DNA of 64,000 bases, taken from positions 14,446,001-14,510,000 of the forward strand of contig OY720098.1 in assembly GCA_963082875.1 (NCBI GenBank), in the 5' to 3' direction. A program made the position numbers and the translations under genes. Positions 26,110-41,300 of this stretch are shown one piece after another. The notes beneath the pieces are model-generated. The model searched no databases. It was not told where the DNA came from and saw only the letters and a list, made by a program, of their open reading frames with translations. The stretch comes from Corella eumyota. Lineage: Eukaryota > Chordata > Ascidiacea > Phlebobranchia > Corellidae. How positions within the stretch are numbered: position 1 is the first letter of the stretch; the number at the start of each line of letters is the position of its first letter.

Positions 26110-29100
26110 CATGTACGCAATTTTCTATTTATTCTATCTATCCACGCTCTAGTAAATTTAAACAATTTGTTCATTTTTACAAGAGCAGTACTTTTTTTAT
26201 GCCTCCATTAACAACGCGTAATATTTTTGTGCATTGTATTTTGTATAAATAAAGCTATTGAACTTTATCTACTCGTTGGCGGATTAATTTATTTCATAAA
26301 TCTATTTTCCACTGTTCTATCTACTTGCCAAAGGACCACACAAGTGACGTCGTCTCATTGTCAAAAAAAAGATCAAAAAAATAAACCAATCGGCACCTAA
26401 CATGTTTATTTGCCTTTGCCATCACAACAGTAGTTTAACAACACAACTAATGCATGTTTTTTGATTTGTATTTGTAAATATACGACGTCGCCAACATAAC
26501 AATTAACTGTTGTCTGGCTATTGACAAAACAATGCAGTATAATGTATAGAATTCCCTAACTCGTATCTGAGTTAGCTATTTTAATCGTGGGATTTATTTT
26601 AAATATGGTCTGCTAGGTTGCTATTGGTAATCTAAACATTTTTACTGTTAAATTTTGTTTATTTATTTTTTACTTTTTAAATATTCAGATATCGGCATGT
26701 CAACAATAATTGAATCAAATTTTACCCTATTTTTTGGTAAAGGCGACTCGATAACCTAAAACTACTTTATTTTTATATAACTTTCTAAATCTGTTGAAAA
26801 GATTAGAAAAATTGCACTCGTATTATAAAAAATTTAAGTAAATGTTGACTGAATTACTGTTAAAAATTATTTTATCAACTTAACTTTAAAAATATTAAAA
26901 AAATTAAAATTTTTATTGAAAAAACTGTCTTCGAAAGAATTTAAATTTTTTGGTATTTATTACGCTAGATCAAATTGCAAATTATTTCTTTTCGTTAAGT
27001 TTTTAATTTTTCTCTAAGTTCAAATTGTGCAGCTATCTGTCATCTGTACAATAAATAAACTTCTCATGATTTTTATGGTAAACGAGCGATGGCAAACAAA
27101 AAAAAGAAGTGTTTGAAAAAGCCGCCTCTCTTTTTCTGAAATAGTAATTTTCACCGCCGTGAAATTAACTTTTTTTTACATAAAAAACCTCGTTTTCACT
27201 CTGCAGACGAACTTGTTTGTTAAAATTATTGCTTCACCAGAGTACACCAAAAAGTAACCTAATATTAACAATATATTATATTTTTAACATTATTTGCTAC
27301 ATAAAAAAAAAAAACAATCTTTGCTGGGTTTTCAAAACGCATTGGTAATAAGACTGTTTCGGATTATGTCAGATTTTTGCTTTACCAAGATAATGCGATT
27401 TATTTTGAATGGCGTACAACTATAAGGCTTCGTTGGTTACAATAACGGATTAGCGTTACATGTTGGTATTAAGTTAAACTTACATTTCTCAAGCTACTAA
27501 ATTTAGAAATATTTGACAGGTAACTAGTGTACAGAGCGCTAAAAAACTTATAAATTTTCGCAACAAAAACATTTTTTCACACATTTATTAATAAACTTTT
27601 GAAATTAAATTTAATAACAATAGTTTATTTAAAGGATATAGTGCAATGAGGGCGTTTTTGATTATTTAATACGTGACTGTGGCATTTATCTTTATTTATA
27701 GTTGCCCTTTTTTGGGAAAAGCAAATTGTAAAGTAAAAACATAAATAACAGCAAATGTAGCAAATGTAACTCATCTAAAATATATATTGGCTAGCAGGGC
27801 CTAAAAAAGTATTTTAAATTATTATTGCTTAAAAATTAGCATCTTGTTAATGAAATCGAATAGATGTAATGAAAAGTCAAAAATGTTTTTAAAGTTCCCT
27901 TATATTTCCAAAAAGGTTTCATTATAAAACTCGACTTTATGGCTTTTTTATTTTGATCGGTTTCCGGTTTGTTTTGGTTTAAAATTGGGTTCAACAATAC
28001 TTTTCATTTACATAAGTGCGTTGTTTGATAAAGCAAAAGTATCAACTTGGCGTAAAAAAGGCGTTTGTAACAAAAAATAGAAATGACACTATTTTGAATA
28101 TAAGAAAAAAATCTGTTAAAATATAACTTTTAACCAAGACATTTAAAACGTGAAAAAAAGGTAGTGAAATAATTTAGAAAACGTTGTAACATTTCAATCA
28201 AAGCTGGCCACTCCAAGAACGCCACTTATGATTTAAGTAGTAAACACCTGGTAAGCTTATTAACGTTCCTCTGATCTGTATATTGCCTCAAGTCGTCAAG
28301 TATTAACGCATTACAACTGCTTATCAAATGTAAACGGGCGCTGCGGGTTTCTGTTTTTCTTTTTGATAAAAATAGGTAAATATTTTGTGTTGTTAAAGGT
28401 ATTTGCCCGTTTTGCTAGATATGATTTGACCGAATAAACATTTTTCCTAAAATCCAGAATTTTTAAAAGTGACAAAAAAAACAAAATTTAGATCATTATT
28501 TTAACAGAAATATAAAGGAATTTTTTAAAATAGAGGTAACGGGGTTAAAGTCTTTTAGTAAATATTTTTTTGGGAAATATGATTTATTGGTTAAAGTTCT
28601 ATTCAGCAAAATGTTTTTCGGTAACATGACAGTTTTCCATTGATGAATGATGCCTTAAAAAAGTGTTGTTTTTTATTTAAAAAAAATTTAAAAAGGATAA
28701 TTAACTCAATCTATTTAAAATATTCAACGAATTAAAGTTCAATGACGACTTAAAATAGTTCAGATGATACTTAAAACAAATTTTGGACACATCAAAGGTC
28801 ATCAATGATCTATTTCGACGAAATTGCAATTAAATTTAACCAAGTAAAGAGTTAGTTTATTTCGATGTTACATTTTTTAATAAAAATTCTTTTTGTAAAA
28901 AATATTCAGACACCCTAATTTTTTCTTTAGTGCAAATAGAATGTTTTTTGTTAATGTTTTTTATGTTTTTTTTAAATAGAAAATGTTTTTTTTTGTTTTT
29001 TTAATAAAAATATTTTGTTTTTTTAAACAAATTGGTTGTTCTACTACAGCGTAAAGAACGGTGTTGCGTTTTCTTGTTTTACCCATCGTTTATTTTCCAT

Positions 29101-32100
29101 TTTCACCCTATATTTTAGCAGTAATGAAGGCTTTTTTATATTTTGTGTTTTAAAAAAAAAAAAAAATTATTGTGTTGCGATTCAGACACCCTTTTACTTG
29201 TCGCATTGTTTTGTTAACAAAATTGTTCTTTATTCTAACGCATTATCTTTTTATTTGAAGTCATACCAAGGTTATATTTTAACATTTTTTTATTATGATG
29301 TAGTTATGTTTTACCTTAATTTAAGAAAATCTAAATTTCGACAAAGGGTGGTTTATTATTAAGTTGCATCTTAGTTCAATGCAAAGGGAATTTTAACAAA
29401 GTTTTGGTATTAAAAAACACATTACTAAAAGAAATTATATTTAAGTTAAAAAATTCTTATTTAAACGCGTTGTTTAGCGAAGATTTAATTCGTTTAAATG
29501 AATTACATTTTTATAAAGTGATTTAATGTGAAAATTTTTCTACAGCAAATTAATTTATTTAACAAGTTGTCCGAATATTTTATAACGTTTTTTTTTGTTT
29601 TGGCGATTTTTTATCCAAAAATTCTTTGTTAAAAATAAATACCATAATAAACGGACAACATATTATGCAAAAAATTTTTCAGTTTTTTTTATTTTTCGAT
29701 TAAAAAAATGCGATAGTTTTGTGTTTTATCAACCTTGTTAAAAGGGTAAGGCTGCGTTTTTGTTTATTTTTTATTTTGTGATTATGTATTTAAAATTCAT
29801 GCTTTAGTTTTTCTTTTAATAAAAAAAGAGTATCAATCCGAGAGAGCAAATATAAAAATAAGAAAAAAAGGGAGCGTCACATGTCATACTTACTATGGTC
29901 ATTGCTGTTGCCACATCAATGTTACATAGCAATTAAGACAAGCCCTAATAGCTTTGAAAATTCTTAATTGCTTGTAGTTCGGGCGTTAAAGACCACATAA
30001 AATGTGACAACCACTATAGCGAAAGGTAAGTTAAATTCCTTAGCAATTTTATCGCATTTTTGACATTAAACTGTAAAGGTACGTCAGCTTTTAATATTTT
30101 TTAAATATTTTAATTAAACTTAGATTTCGAAATAAATTTTTCGAAATTTTGTTATAATAATTATATACCTCGCAACCTGTTATCTTCTGTCATGACCAAT
30201 ATACCACAGTATCGGAATTTAAGATTTTTTTGTAATTTTTATTTGGAAAGGGTGAACTTTTGGAACGTGTTTCAAGCTTTCCGAAAACGCCAGGCTCAAG
30301 TGCAAATTGGGTGACATTGGTGTAACTTGAACCCGAAACTCTTCGGCTTGTACTTGTGCTATAAATAGTATACCACACTAAAGATATTTTTGGTATAACT
30401 CTTTTGCGCCCTCTTACGATTGTTATATTTTCTTTATTTTTTAAAAAAAAGCACAATCGCTAAAAAGTTTTAGGTTATTAAATGAATATGGTAATCTTTA
30501 GTGTTAAAACTAATTCTAAAAGTTTGTTTTAGTTTCAAGTTTATAATATAATAGTATAACATACTTTAGTATAATATAAGTACAAAACTAGTTCTCTACT
30601 GTAATGTTATATCAATTTATTTTTGTTAGCTTTAAACTAGCTTAATAAATCATGCTACTTCTACGTCATGTGCCTTTGGCATATGTCCATCTGCCATTGG
30701 TTTTATATTGATTAGTTGCCTTAGTGTATAATTGGTAACTTTGTTGTGCTTTGAGGCAATGTAGGCAAAATCATTTAGCACAAAGCTTGTCGCGTGGCCT
30801 TTTTTATGTTTAAATGATTACCTTTTGTTTCTATGTAGTTTCTCTAGCTAGACTGTAATTGTGTGTCAATGTTTAATATGTTTTTAAGTGCATTTGATGC
30901 CCTTGAATAGTAGTATTGTTATATTTGTAGATTTCAAATGCTAAGGTATTTAGTAAACCTTTCTTAAAATCTATACTAGCCGAGTTTAGGTAGTTTGTTT
31001 TATAATAGGCTGTTATTAATGATATTACCTATACGCTCAAAAGAGCATAAACTGAAGGACATTTACCAAAGAAGGGTTAGATAAGGTTAACGGAACATAT
31101 CTTATTGTCGGTAAAAATCGTTTTCCGAAATTTAGTTTTTGAACATAATTTTACTTTATCGCGCTTAATAAAATAGTTTTTGCATATTTTTCAGATTGTA
31201 CCGCACAAAAAAAGATTTAGACAATAAAAAAATGGTAAACTGTGTTATTAGAAAAAAACTTGATGCTTTTACAAAACTTACCAAGGAGCTGAAAATTAAT
31301 GTACGCACATTAACTGAAGTAAAAAATTGAAAAAAAATGAATTGGGACTGGACATTTCAAAGGCAAGTATATAACTTTTAAATTTACAATAATTTTCTTA
31401 CAAAAATATTAAATAAAGGTTATATATTTAAAACTTACTATTACATGGCCCACCCTGCAGGATTTTAATTGTCGTAATATGGTCGTTATATACTTATTTA
31501 CCCTTATAAATAGGATATACATATACATATTGTCTACTAAACTTTATTAGATATAGATTACTTTTACGGTCCTCTTAATATCATTTCTTTTTTGCCCTTT
31601 TTCAATCTCTTAGACCTTTATGTTCTTTAAAATATATATTATATATATACTTTAACTCTATAAGAACTCTTAATTTATATATACTCTTACCCAAATTCGT
31701 TAAACGCTATATATTAATATTCTTTTTTTAATTTCTAAAATTAACAAAGTAAATTTAAAAGTTTATTTTGTTAATTTTAGAAATATATCTTACCCTAGTA
31801 AACTTTTAAATTTATTTTGTTAGTATAAGGTATTGGATGATAATGCGATTTCAAATTTTTTTGTATTTTTTCATTATACGAAAAACTTTTTTAATTACAT
31901 TTTAAGATTTATGATATGATTGTTATACCGTCAATATATAATATAATACAAAGCGAAGACGGGGGAGTCCCCTACTTCTACGTTAAAATTAACACATTAT
32001 ATTTAATTAACTTATTTAAATTTCCCACAAAAGATTTTAAATGTGCTTAAATCATTTTTTAGTTGCCAATAAGTCAAGTCAGTATTTATCCTTTTTTTGT

Positions 32101-33719
32101 TACAGGCAACTATAAAGTGTAATTAAACAGTTATTTGTTTATTTAAGTTTTTAAAGTTGAACCAGTACATTGTTGATTATAGACTAAATATCTTCAAGGC
32201 TACGTGACACTAACTTTGGCGAACAAACATATATAGACGACACAAAATAGAAATGTTTTATGAGTAAGTACATTAAACGAGACATGTAAACTGTTGCCTA
32301 GTAAATGTTATGGGTTTTATGCCTGAGTAGCTTTAATAATCAGTAAAAAATTATTTGTCATGTAATTTTCATGATATTTTTTTTTTTCTGAAAATAAAAT
32401 AAACCTTTAGAATTTTACAGACATGAATTATATTTTTATCATAATATTTTGTGTTTCTTTACAGCAGGTGCATTTAAACCTTGTAAAGCGTACGCGGCTG
32501 TTTTTTGATGCGTTTCACTGGTTTTTATGCCAACATATTGATGACGGGTTTAGGCCATTTGGTCTACAGTCGGGTTTTAAAACAATATAATATACTGTTA
32601 AAGTCTTACTCAGTCTACTGGAATTACATTTAAATTAATTAATACAGAAATTAAAAATTTTAAACTATAAATCTGTTGTTTAGTTAACAGTCTCTGAAAC
32701 ATTATCCCTACATTTAAAAAGCTTAAAAAAACAAACGTTTGCCTATAACATGTGAAAAACTTCACATTGACATCATTGTGTTGCGTTACAAACACAAACT
32801 TTGCTGTTGCTTCTTATATTTTGGTTTTTAAAAAGTTAGTGACCTAAAAAATACAAAACCACTTAAAACAAATTCTACTTCTATTTGCTCGATTTTTGTT
32901 ATGATTACAAAATACAAAACACAAGCATTTCCCAATTTTTTAAAAACATAAAGCCAGACAAATAAATTTAAATTTTATAAAGTGAATATTGATAATAAAA
33001 AATATGCTTTAATTTTTTTATTACTTTCTATAAACATCCCGTACGTCTGGTGAATTTTATTAAACTAATTACATTTTTTTTATCGATTTTATTCTCCACA
33101 AATGTCTCTCTTTAATGGGCTTATAGCGTGAGAATTTCCTTTTAATTTATCTCAAGTTCTTTTAGTAGCGATAAAAATATCAAATTGGCCAAAAAAAAGA
33201 AACATAAGGTTTAAAATTTGGAATCATGTAGTCTATTATTTTTTTAAACTATCAATACATTTCAATTAACGTTTTTGATATAAATATTTAGTTCAAAAAT
33301 GTAACAATGTTATCGTACTGTGAAAATGTGGTTTACGTCGTTTTTTTTTTAAATTTACAAGCACTTTATTTTGTAAATGCCAAATTGAACCGTGGTAAAG
33401 CATTTGTATCAACACACACATTGTGTTATTATAAAGTATACGATATAAGTATTACGTTAAATAATTGTTTGTCATTGTGTTCAAAAACTTCAAAGGTAAT
33501 CCTGCTTTGAAGTGTTACTAGCCTTAACGTTTAAAGTTTAGACCCAAATTTGAACGAAACAAAGCAAAATTTTTCAATATTAAAAACCTTCGTCCAATTT
33601 TTTTATATATTCTGTTACTAAACGCGCCATTCACTTTATATTTTTTCTCTTGTGAATTTGTCAGCAAACCTATTAGGACCATTTCTTTTGGGCTAGCGAG
33701 ATCGTAGAATTGATAAAAC

Positions 33720-34450
33720 AGTTAGTGGGGTGTTTTTATCTGCGACAAGCGCTTTTAACAGTTTTCGTTGGATTACTTTTTCTTCGCTTGTGTGCAGAAA
33801 TTCGTTAAAGTTCTGTAAATCGCTCAAACGAAATCTTGCTAGGTCGTTCTGTTTGGGGTTTGTTGAAAAAAAAACTAATAGTGCCAGTAAAACTTTAAAG
33901 AAAAATTTAACGCAATAAAATAAAAAAAAAAATAATTGGTAAAATACTTAAAAATGAATTTAATAAACGTTGTTTTTTTTCTAAAAATTTGTTATTAAAG
34001 CGAGCTAGTTATTAAAAGTTTTATTTATTTGGTTAGTTAGAAATTAATTGTCGTGGTTCTTTGATTTAAGAAGTATAGGAAGGCGTGGAAAGGTATACAG
34101 GATGTCAGTTTCCTATTTACTCTGCACTTTAGTCGTTTTATCGTTTTTTGGAGGCTGGAAAAGTTGACTGACAACCATTGTCAATGTAATTTTGGCCAGC
34201 ATCTGAGAGACTTTCTAAACGTTGCATGACTTAATCTAGTTGATCTATTTGTGCCAAAATGAAACTTAATCGCGACGAAACGAGATTATTGTATCATGTA
34301 ATAGAGAGAAGCGACTGGTCTGGCCGAATCGCTTGCCGGATTACTTTTAATTCTTTCACGGAATTATCGCTATTCAAACCTGGCCGCTGAACAGAATTAG
34401 TCTCGGCGATCGGCATTGGGCGTTAAAGTAACAGCAATACACAAAATATT
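33720..34450 (+). other. GC-richer island with short open frames
   Basis: The block has less skew than its surroundings. A 21-codon frame from the ATG at about 34102 reads MSVSYLLCTLVVLSFFGGWK and looks like a signal peptide. A 43-codon frame from about 34259 begins MKLNRDETRLLYHVIERSDW. Neither has a partner exon. It lies about 0.9-1.5 kb upstream of the gene B start codon, so enhancer, alternative first exon or small peptide gene are all possible. Confidence 0.3.
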
Positions 34451-35312
34451 AATTTTGGTGACATTTTTAATCTATTTTGTAGCGGAACTTTCTAGTATAA
34501 TATTAAAAATTCGTAGTAGCATTTTAGGCAAATAACAAAAAGAATAAATTATAGACAATACGCTTTTATAATATTGCGCAAATCGAAATTGACTTGCTTG
34601 AATTAAATAAACATTCTTGAATCAACGGTAATGAGTAATGAGAATACAGTAAATAAAATGTTACTAATAATAGAGTCGACGTATTAATAAAAAGACAGCA
34701 TTAAACTTTTCAGACGTAGCCCTTCCGACCATGATATTCTTTCACCGCGAACAAGATTAGACGATTTATAAAACGAACCAATACAAAAAAAACGCCTTGA
34801 TTGACAGCAATAAAACTTACAATACTTGATATCTGAAGTCGAGACTGAAGTACCACTATAGTTCAAACTAGACATGCGTAACCTAAAAAAATGCTGGACT
34901 GGTTTTAAGCTGTATATTTTTAAAATGATAGTAAAATTATTACTATGTAACCGAATGCAGTATTAGTGTAAACATAAATGTTAATAGTAAATGCTAATGC
35001 GCTGCTGTATAACTTGAACGTTAGGACTTTAACAGTTTATTGGATATAAAGACTGTTATAAGTTACATTATAGCTTTTTTTGCAAAAATAAGTGGTTAAA
35101 TTACATAATAGTGTTTATAACTTCAATATATGCTAATATTGAACCGTTATTTTTATAGATTTATATGGCGTAACAAGATTCTGCAAACACCGGTTAAAGC
35201 TTTAAGAAATATGAAAAACTAAAAAGTTTAACATCGCTTAAACGTGATTATTTTGTGAAAAAACATAGTCAATGCCAGTGCACATGCCACGCGGCCAGTG
35301 TTGCGAATTATG

Positions 35313-38300
35313 ATGCCAAGCTACTGGTGGACGTATTTATGCTTTTGTTGCCTGGCAACAGTAACATCGCCAAGACCGGTGTCACAATTATGCTTTGGTG
35401 AGTTATAATAACTTGTAATTAATTAGTTTTACAACAGTTAAATATTACGTTAAGCTATTAAAATTAAAACCATTTTTAAGAAAAGGCAGTTGAACAAAAA
35501 CTCGTTTAACCCCAGCTTACCATATTCATTTTCTAGAAAGTTTTCTTTATTTCCAGCGAAATGATAACTTGAATTTTAGTAAAATGACGTTTTTTTTATT
35601 TTGGTCCACGGAAAAATGTATATTTGATTAGGTGTATACTGATTAATAAAGACGTCTAAAATATAGAGAATAGCATACCGATCGTTAAAATAATATTCAA
35701 CACCATATAAACAAAGGCAAAATCTGATGTTATAACTTGAATGTAGGAATTGCATATTTAATAAATACAATTTTAAACCCCAACTACTTATATTTTTTAT
35801 AAATAAATCCTACCAGTTTATTTTATTATTATGATGACGAGTTACAGGAATACGTAATGGCTAGTTGCCTTCTTATTCAGCAGCCCGGTGCTGAATGGGT
35901 CGGCCCCGCATTCTTTGATCGTAATATTATGACGTCAGCATAAACGATTTTTAAGTTAAGATTGCTTATGTCTGAGATAAGCTTTAAATCAATAACAAAA
36001 ATACGGTTAAACGTCGTAATAAATATAAGCATTTAAACCGCGGGCAAAAATTAATCAGTTTTGTTTAAACAGTAGAATGTAAATATAAACGTTATTAATT
36101 TTCAAATATGCTGGCATTTTGGGTATGACACTTTAGTCTTTAGGTTTTCATACCCGGCAATTGATTAAAGCTGGGTGTTCAAATTGGGTAGGATAAAATC
36201 ATTTAAATTGCACTGTTAAATCAACTGATACGGTAACCTTAAACTGGTGGAAAAAAAATTGAACAAACCTACTTATTTAAATATTTTTTTGATGTGGGCT
36301 AGATATTAAAAATAGAAAAAAATTATTGTTTGTACGAAAAGCGACAATGCCTGTCGTATTTTGCCGAAAAGTAAAACCTTTAATCCAGGAAGGATTTGCG
36401 TTAAAGATAATAAATTAGGGCGTTGTTTTAGAGAATTAATCTTTTCAAAGTTGTTTTGATGTTTAAGAAATCTTGTGTGATTAAACTTCAATTGTATACA
36501 AATAAAATATAGACTTTATTTATCTCGTTATTTATTTCATAAGTATTTTATTTTTATTATAGTAAACAATATTAATAAATAATTCATATCACGTTTTAAT
36601 AACGCATTTATTGAATTTTTATAACAAAAATTACCTTTATAAATTAACATTTCATTTCTTTATAGCTTAAGAAATATATTGTTAAGAAGGTATTGGGTAT
36701 AAATTAACCTTATATTTTAAAAAAAGTTAAATATTTTAAAATATTTGGTAAAACGAATTGAGTGGTTTGTAATAAACGCACACAAATCATCTTAATCCTA
36801 TAAAAAGTGATAAAATATGCCGAAATTGTGACGCTAAATATTAAATACTATTACGAAACTTTGTTAAACGTAATTTTTTGACAAAAAATAACGTTCTTTT
36901 TGTTATCATTTAAATAAAATATGTTTATTAATTAAATTACTAAACTAAACTTAAAGTTAGCTCAGCCGTTACGTAAGAAAAGAAAGGCACTGTGCTCAAG
37001 TGTAAGTCAAACAAGAACCAGCTGCACTTGTTTATTATCATTTTTTGTTGGTGGTTCGATTAAATTGGTCAAATTTAGTTATCAAACAGAATAATCAAAT
37101 TGCTTTAGGGGTCCTTACATTTCTGGCATTGTAATAATATTTTAAACTTTTTTAAACTTTATGTTTGAAATTTTTAATATGGTATAAGTAAAATAAGATG
37201 TATAAGGAATAAAATATACTTAACGTAATCATGGATAAAACTAACACATTTATATCAAATTTAAAAAATAAAACCATAAATTTAATTTTAATGAACTTTG
37301 TCGATTTTTCGTTTGATATAATTTCGATATGTTAATAAGTAATTTATAAATATTGTTTCAAAGAAAACCTTAATTAGGTAGTTTGCTAGAAGTCTTTTTG
37401 TGGTCATATTGTCCGGGTGGGATTCCGACGCGCCATATACCCAATTTCTTTATGTAACTTTTAATACACTGATAAAGTTATCGTAGGGTACCCGGATTTA
37501 GTGCACTTTGTAGTTTGTTCACCCTGTGACTCAAATCCAAATTTAAGTAATTACGATTTTGTTTCATACTCATCGAATTATATTAAAATATCTTAGTTTC
37601 ATGGGTAAATTTTCGATATAGGGATTTAAAGTCGGCCCAACTGTATAGGTAAATAAGATAATTTTCAAGTTTTTATTATTCCCATTTTTTTCTTCCAGTT
37701 TCTGTTAAAATTTTTAGTTTTTGTAATCAGGTTTTTAAAAGCATTGGAAGCTGTAACAACATGTGTTAACGGGTTTATTATAAAATGTTTGATATACTAG
37801 TATTTAATTTCATACTAATATAGCAAATTACGTTAAGAAGAAAATTAAAAAAATGGCAAACTGTTTTGTATCACGATTTTTACACAGTTGAAAAAAATCT
37901 TAAGAATTTTATGTAACTTAATAATAAAATATATTATTTATGACATCATGCCATTATACCCCCATTCTTATTAATAAATTTAATCGCACTTTGATATAAA
38001 ACTGGTCTTTCAATTCAACTATAGTTAATTTAGAAAAATGTACGAAAAAACTCACTTTTATTTTATCGGGCGTTTTTGAAGTAAATTATTTAATCAAATG
38101 AAATTTAAAAATCATCCACTTAAATTGTAATTTTAAAAAATTGCACTTTTTAAAATTTTTATAGTTACTTTTGCTGTTTTATAGAATTTTTTAGGTTTTT
38201 TTTGCTAGATGGTTTTCGGTTATTATGTGAAATATCTTTTAAATTTTTTCAGTATACATCCTCTTTAGATAAATTTTTTTTTTAGATGTTGAGGCTATTG

Positions 38301-41300
38301 ACTTGTTAGGAAAATCTTTATCTCAATCTTCAAGTTTTCCTGCTGGCGTTGAAATTGTGAAAGAAAACGGTGTAAGTGGCTACAGGTAAAACCAGAAATC
38401 TTTTTGTTGCTAAAAGTTGTATTGTATACGATACCACATGGCACTGGAGTTTTATTGATAAAATTATACGAAACTCTATACTATATGTGTCATACTAAAA
38501 CCAACCTAATTAAGTAGGTAAAACATTTAATGGTACTACGTAGACGTACAATGGCGTTGGAAACTGTTTTAAATTTGACTGGCACTAGCTCAAATGTCGT
38601 TATAAGGGAAATTTTATTTAGGTTTTTCACGCATCAGTAACAGTAGAGAAATAAAAAGATACGATAAATAATAAATTGACTACGTAGAAAAAACGTCAAA
38701 ATCAATTTCATGATTTAAAGCAGGGGGGCCACAATTGTATAATATTTACCCATAATTTTATGTTATGTCATGGTATGGTCACGAAATCTAATTTAATGAG
38801 GATTAATAATAACTACCGTAAAGTTTTTATTTGTTTGCATAAAATGCGCACAGATGATAAAAAAGGCAACAATAACGTTAAAAATAAAATATAAGTCACT
38901 GGATTTAATGTCCAAATATTAAACTGTATTTTTATTTAAATTTTATTAGAGTGTATCTTAAAAAAAAACAAAAAAAAACCTTTTAACCATTAAACTGGTT
39001 CAATTTAATCTTTAACACAATTTATAGTACATTTTCAACCATATTTGCTTGGTTTATAACGTATGAAAGCACACAACTAGTAGATATTGCTTTGATATCT
39101 ATTGTATGTAATCTGGACAGTTAAATCATAGTTTGTCCTGGCACAGATTTTACATTCTACTGCCCATCAACTTGCATTTTAGCCTTACTATCAACACGTT
39201 AAAACTACTAATCACGTGACAATGCATATGTTCGCACAGACAACAGTTTACGAAATCACAAGACGCATATTTAGTATCACACAATTTAGCAACTTTACAA
39301 TATTTGCAATTTTTAGTTTTAAACTTTAATAATAATATAAAGGCATTTCATGTTAATGTATTCTGGATATAATCATTAAAATAAATATCCTTTTTTTGAC
39401 GTTAAGATTATGCTTAACTATAACTTTGTAATGTTAAAGGTTTTATCCGGAAGCTAGACTTTTAGGGGTACCGGCTTCTGAAGTGTTGACATCGTGTTCA
39501 TATTTACCGCAGGAGTTTTCTATTGTGCTTACCTTTCGACGTGAAATAACCAAAAACGACAACGAATATATGTTAACTCTTTTAGCTCAGGTAAAAGGCG
39601 ATATAAATGGTATTTTTACCAATATAAAAAAATCTTTAAAGCATGTGCTTTTAATAGTTAATGTGATCAAAATACGCATATAGAAACATGTTAAGGGTTC
39701 CTTGTTGATGATACATATACCTTTAAGAGGTAGTAAGTGTGACACTTTAAAAATCATTAAGTTGGCCGCTTATTTGATTTTTAGGACCATCACACTGTAA
39801 TAATGGCTGTAAAAGTTCAACGAAATAAGCTGAGTTTTGATTTCACTGCTACAACTAACCGTCAAAAAATCTCATCAAGTTACCAGAATAATCGATTTAG
39901 TGACGGAGAATGGCATACCCTTATTATCACAGTCACTAAAAAAGAAGTCAAATTTACTTTGGACTGTCTGCCATCGTTTGTCAGGTAAAATATCTATTAT
40001 ATTTAATTATTGCTGTTTAAAAATAGATTTGTATTGCAAATCAAATATTTATTAAGTATGTTAAATTCCCTTTTCAAAAAAATAAGGTATTTAATGTAAG
40101 TACACCCAAAAATTGGCACTAAACCGTTAATGCGTTAATCGTTAATTAACATAGTTAAATTTTTCGATAAAATTTAACTTTTAAGTTAAATTTAAAAATC
40201 GTTAACGGACCTGTTAACTTTCGTTTAATTGTGCTTCCGTTAAATTAATATTTTTACAAGTTTACCATGGTAATATAAAAGTATATTTATTTTATTTTGA
40301 CGTTTATTGGGTTTAATCGTTTCAATTTTAAACGATGTATGCCACTACCATCTGGCCGCTGTTATTTGAGCATTCTTTCAGTTTTTAAAACGTCATTTAA
40401 ACTTACGTTCGTGTAGTTAAAATATCAACTAAGATAAAAACTGCTGTTTTTTTAAAATAAGGTCGTTTCTTTGTTTGTTTTATTTAAGTTTTAACGTTAA
40501 CGGTTATCGATAACTACCGTTACATTTTGTGTAATTTAACTTATTAATGTACTATGTAACGAATTATCATTTAACGAAGTTACTTTCTCGGTTAACTGTG
40601 CCCACCTATGGGTATACCATATTATAAAACGTATAAATTTAGCTTTGTTAATTAGAAGTTAAATTTGTGTTCGAATGTTTAGACGATTTACAAAAACTTT
40701 AAGTATATAGTAATAATATTGCTTATGTAAATTGTACTTGGTCCTCAGTTGTTAACTACAAAAAAACAATTTAAAAAAATATCTTTCTTGTTATTTAAAA
40801 TCGTCTGGCGTGGTAAAACTGAAACGTTTTTGCCAAATGTTTAGTTTTGCGTAATCTAGCTTACTTCCTATACCAATTTATGCCTGCAAAACACATTTAC
40901 AAAATCGTTGACCTCGCAGTAAGTATACCGTCTATGTATTGTTTACTGATTTATGTAGAGCGTTACAACAATCATTTTAGTTTTATACCTGAATTGATTT
41001 TTGTTAAATTTTGTACAATGTACTGCCAAAACTAACGTGTGACCTATTAGGTACCTTATCTTGCCAAAATTGAAGTTACTAAGCAAAAGGGGTCAATTGC
41101 GTTTTTTTTATGATATCTATTGCTTGAACCACAAAGCAAGGTCGTATTTCGCAGACAACCAAATAGTAGGATGCTAAAATTCATCTGTCCGTAAACTTTA
41201 CGTAGAATCGCTTCCTTTTTGCGACATAACATATCGAAAACTGTGAAATAAACCATGACCAAATATTAAAAGCACTTTTTCAAAATAAAATTATACGATT

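Larger units (their letters stand above)
23796..35312. promoter_or_regulatory. Divergent intergenic region between two TSPEAR-like genes
   Basis: These 11.5 kb separate the two start codons and must hold both promoters. No exon of a recognised family and no SINE is seen. Blocks of higher GC at about 23890-24110, 30180-30420 and 33720-34450 and two perfect CRE palindromes (25735-25742 and 26102-26109) are the best candidates for regulatory DNA. Several open frames of 60-108 codons are AT-driven and not called as genes. Confidence 0.5.

Noticed and set aside
29036-29362. 108-codon open frame on the plus strand
   Set aside because: It is mostly Phe, Tyr, Leu and Lys from T- and A-rich codons, including a poly-Lys run from A homopolymer, with no family likeness. 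It is open by base composition only.
34684-34875. 63-codon minus-strand frame (SLNYSGTSVSTSDIKYCKFY)
   Set aside because: I tested it as a first exon for a minus-strand gene. It lacks a signal peptide or a match to a TSPEAR exon, and the minus gene already has a good first exon at 23795.
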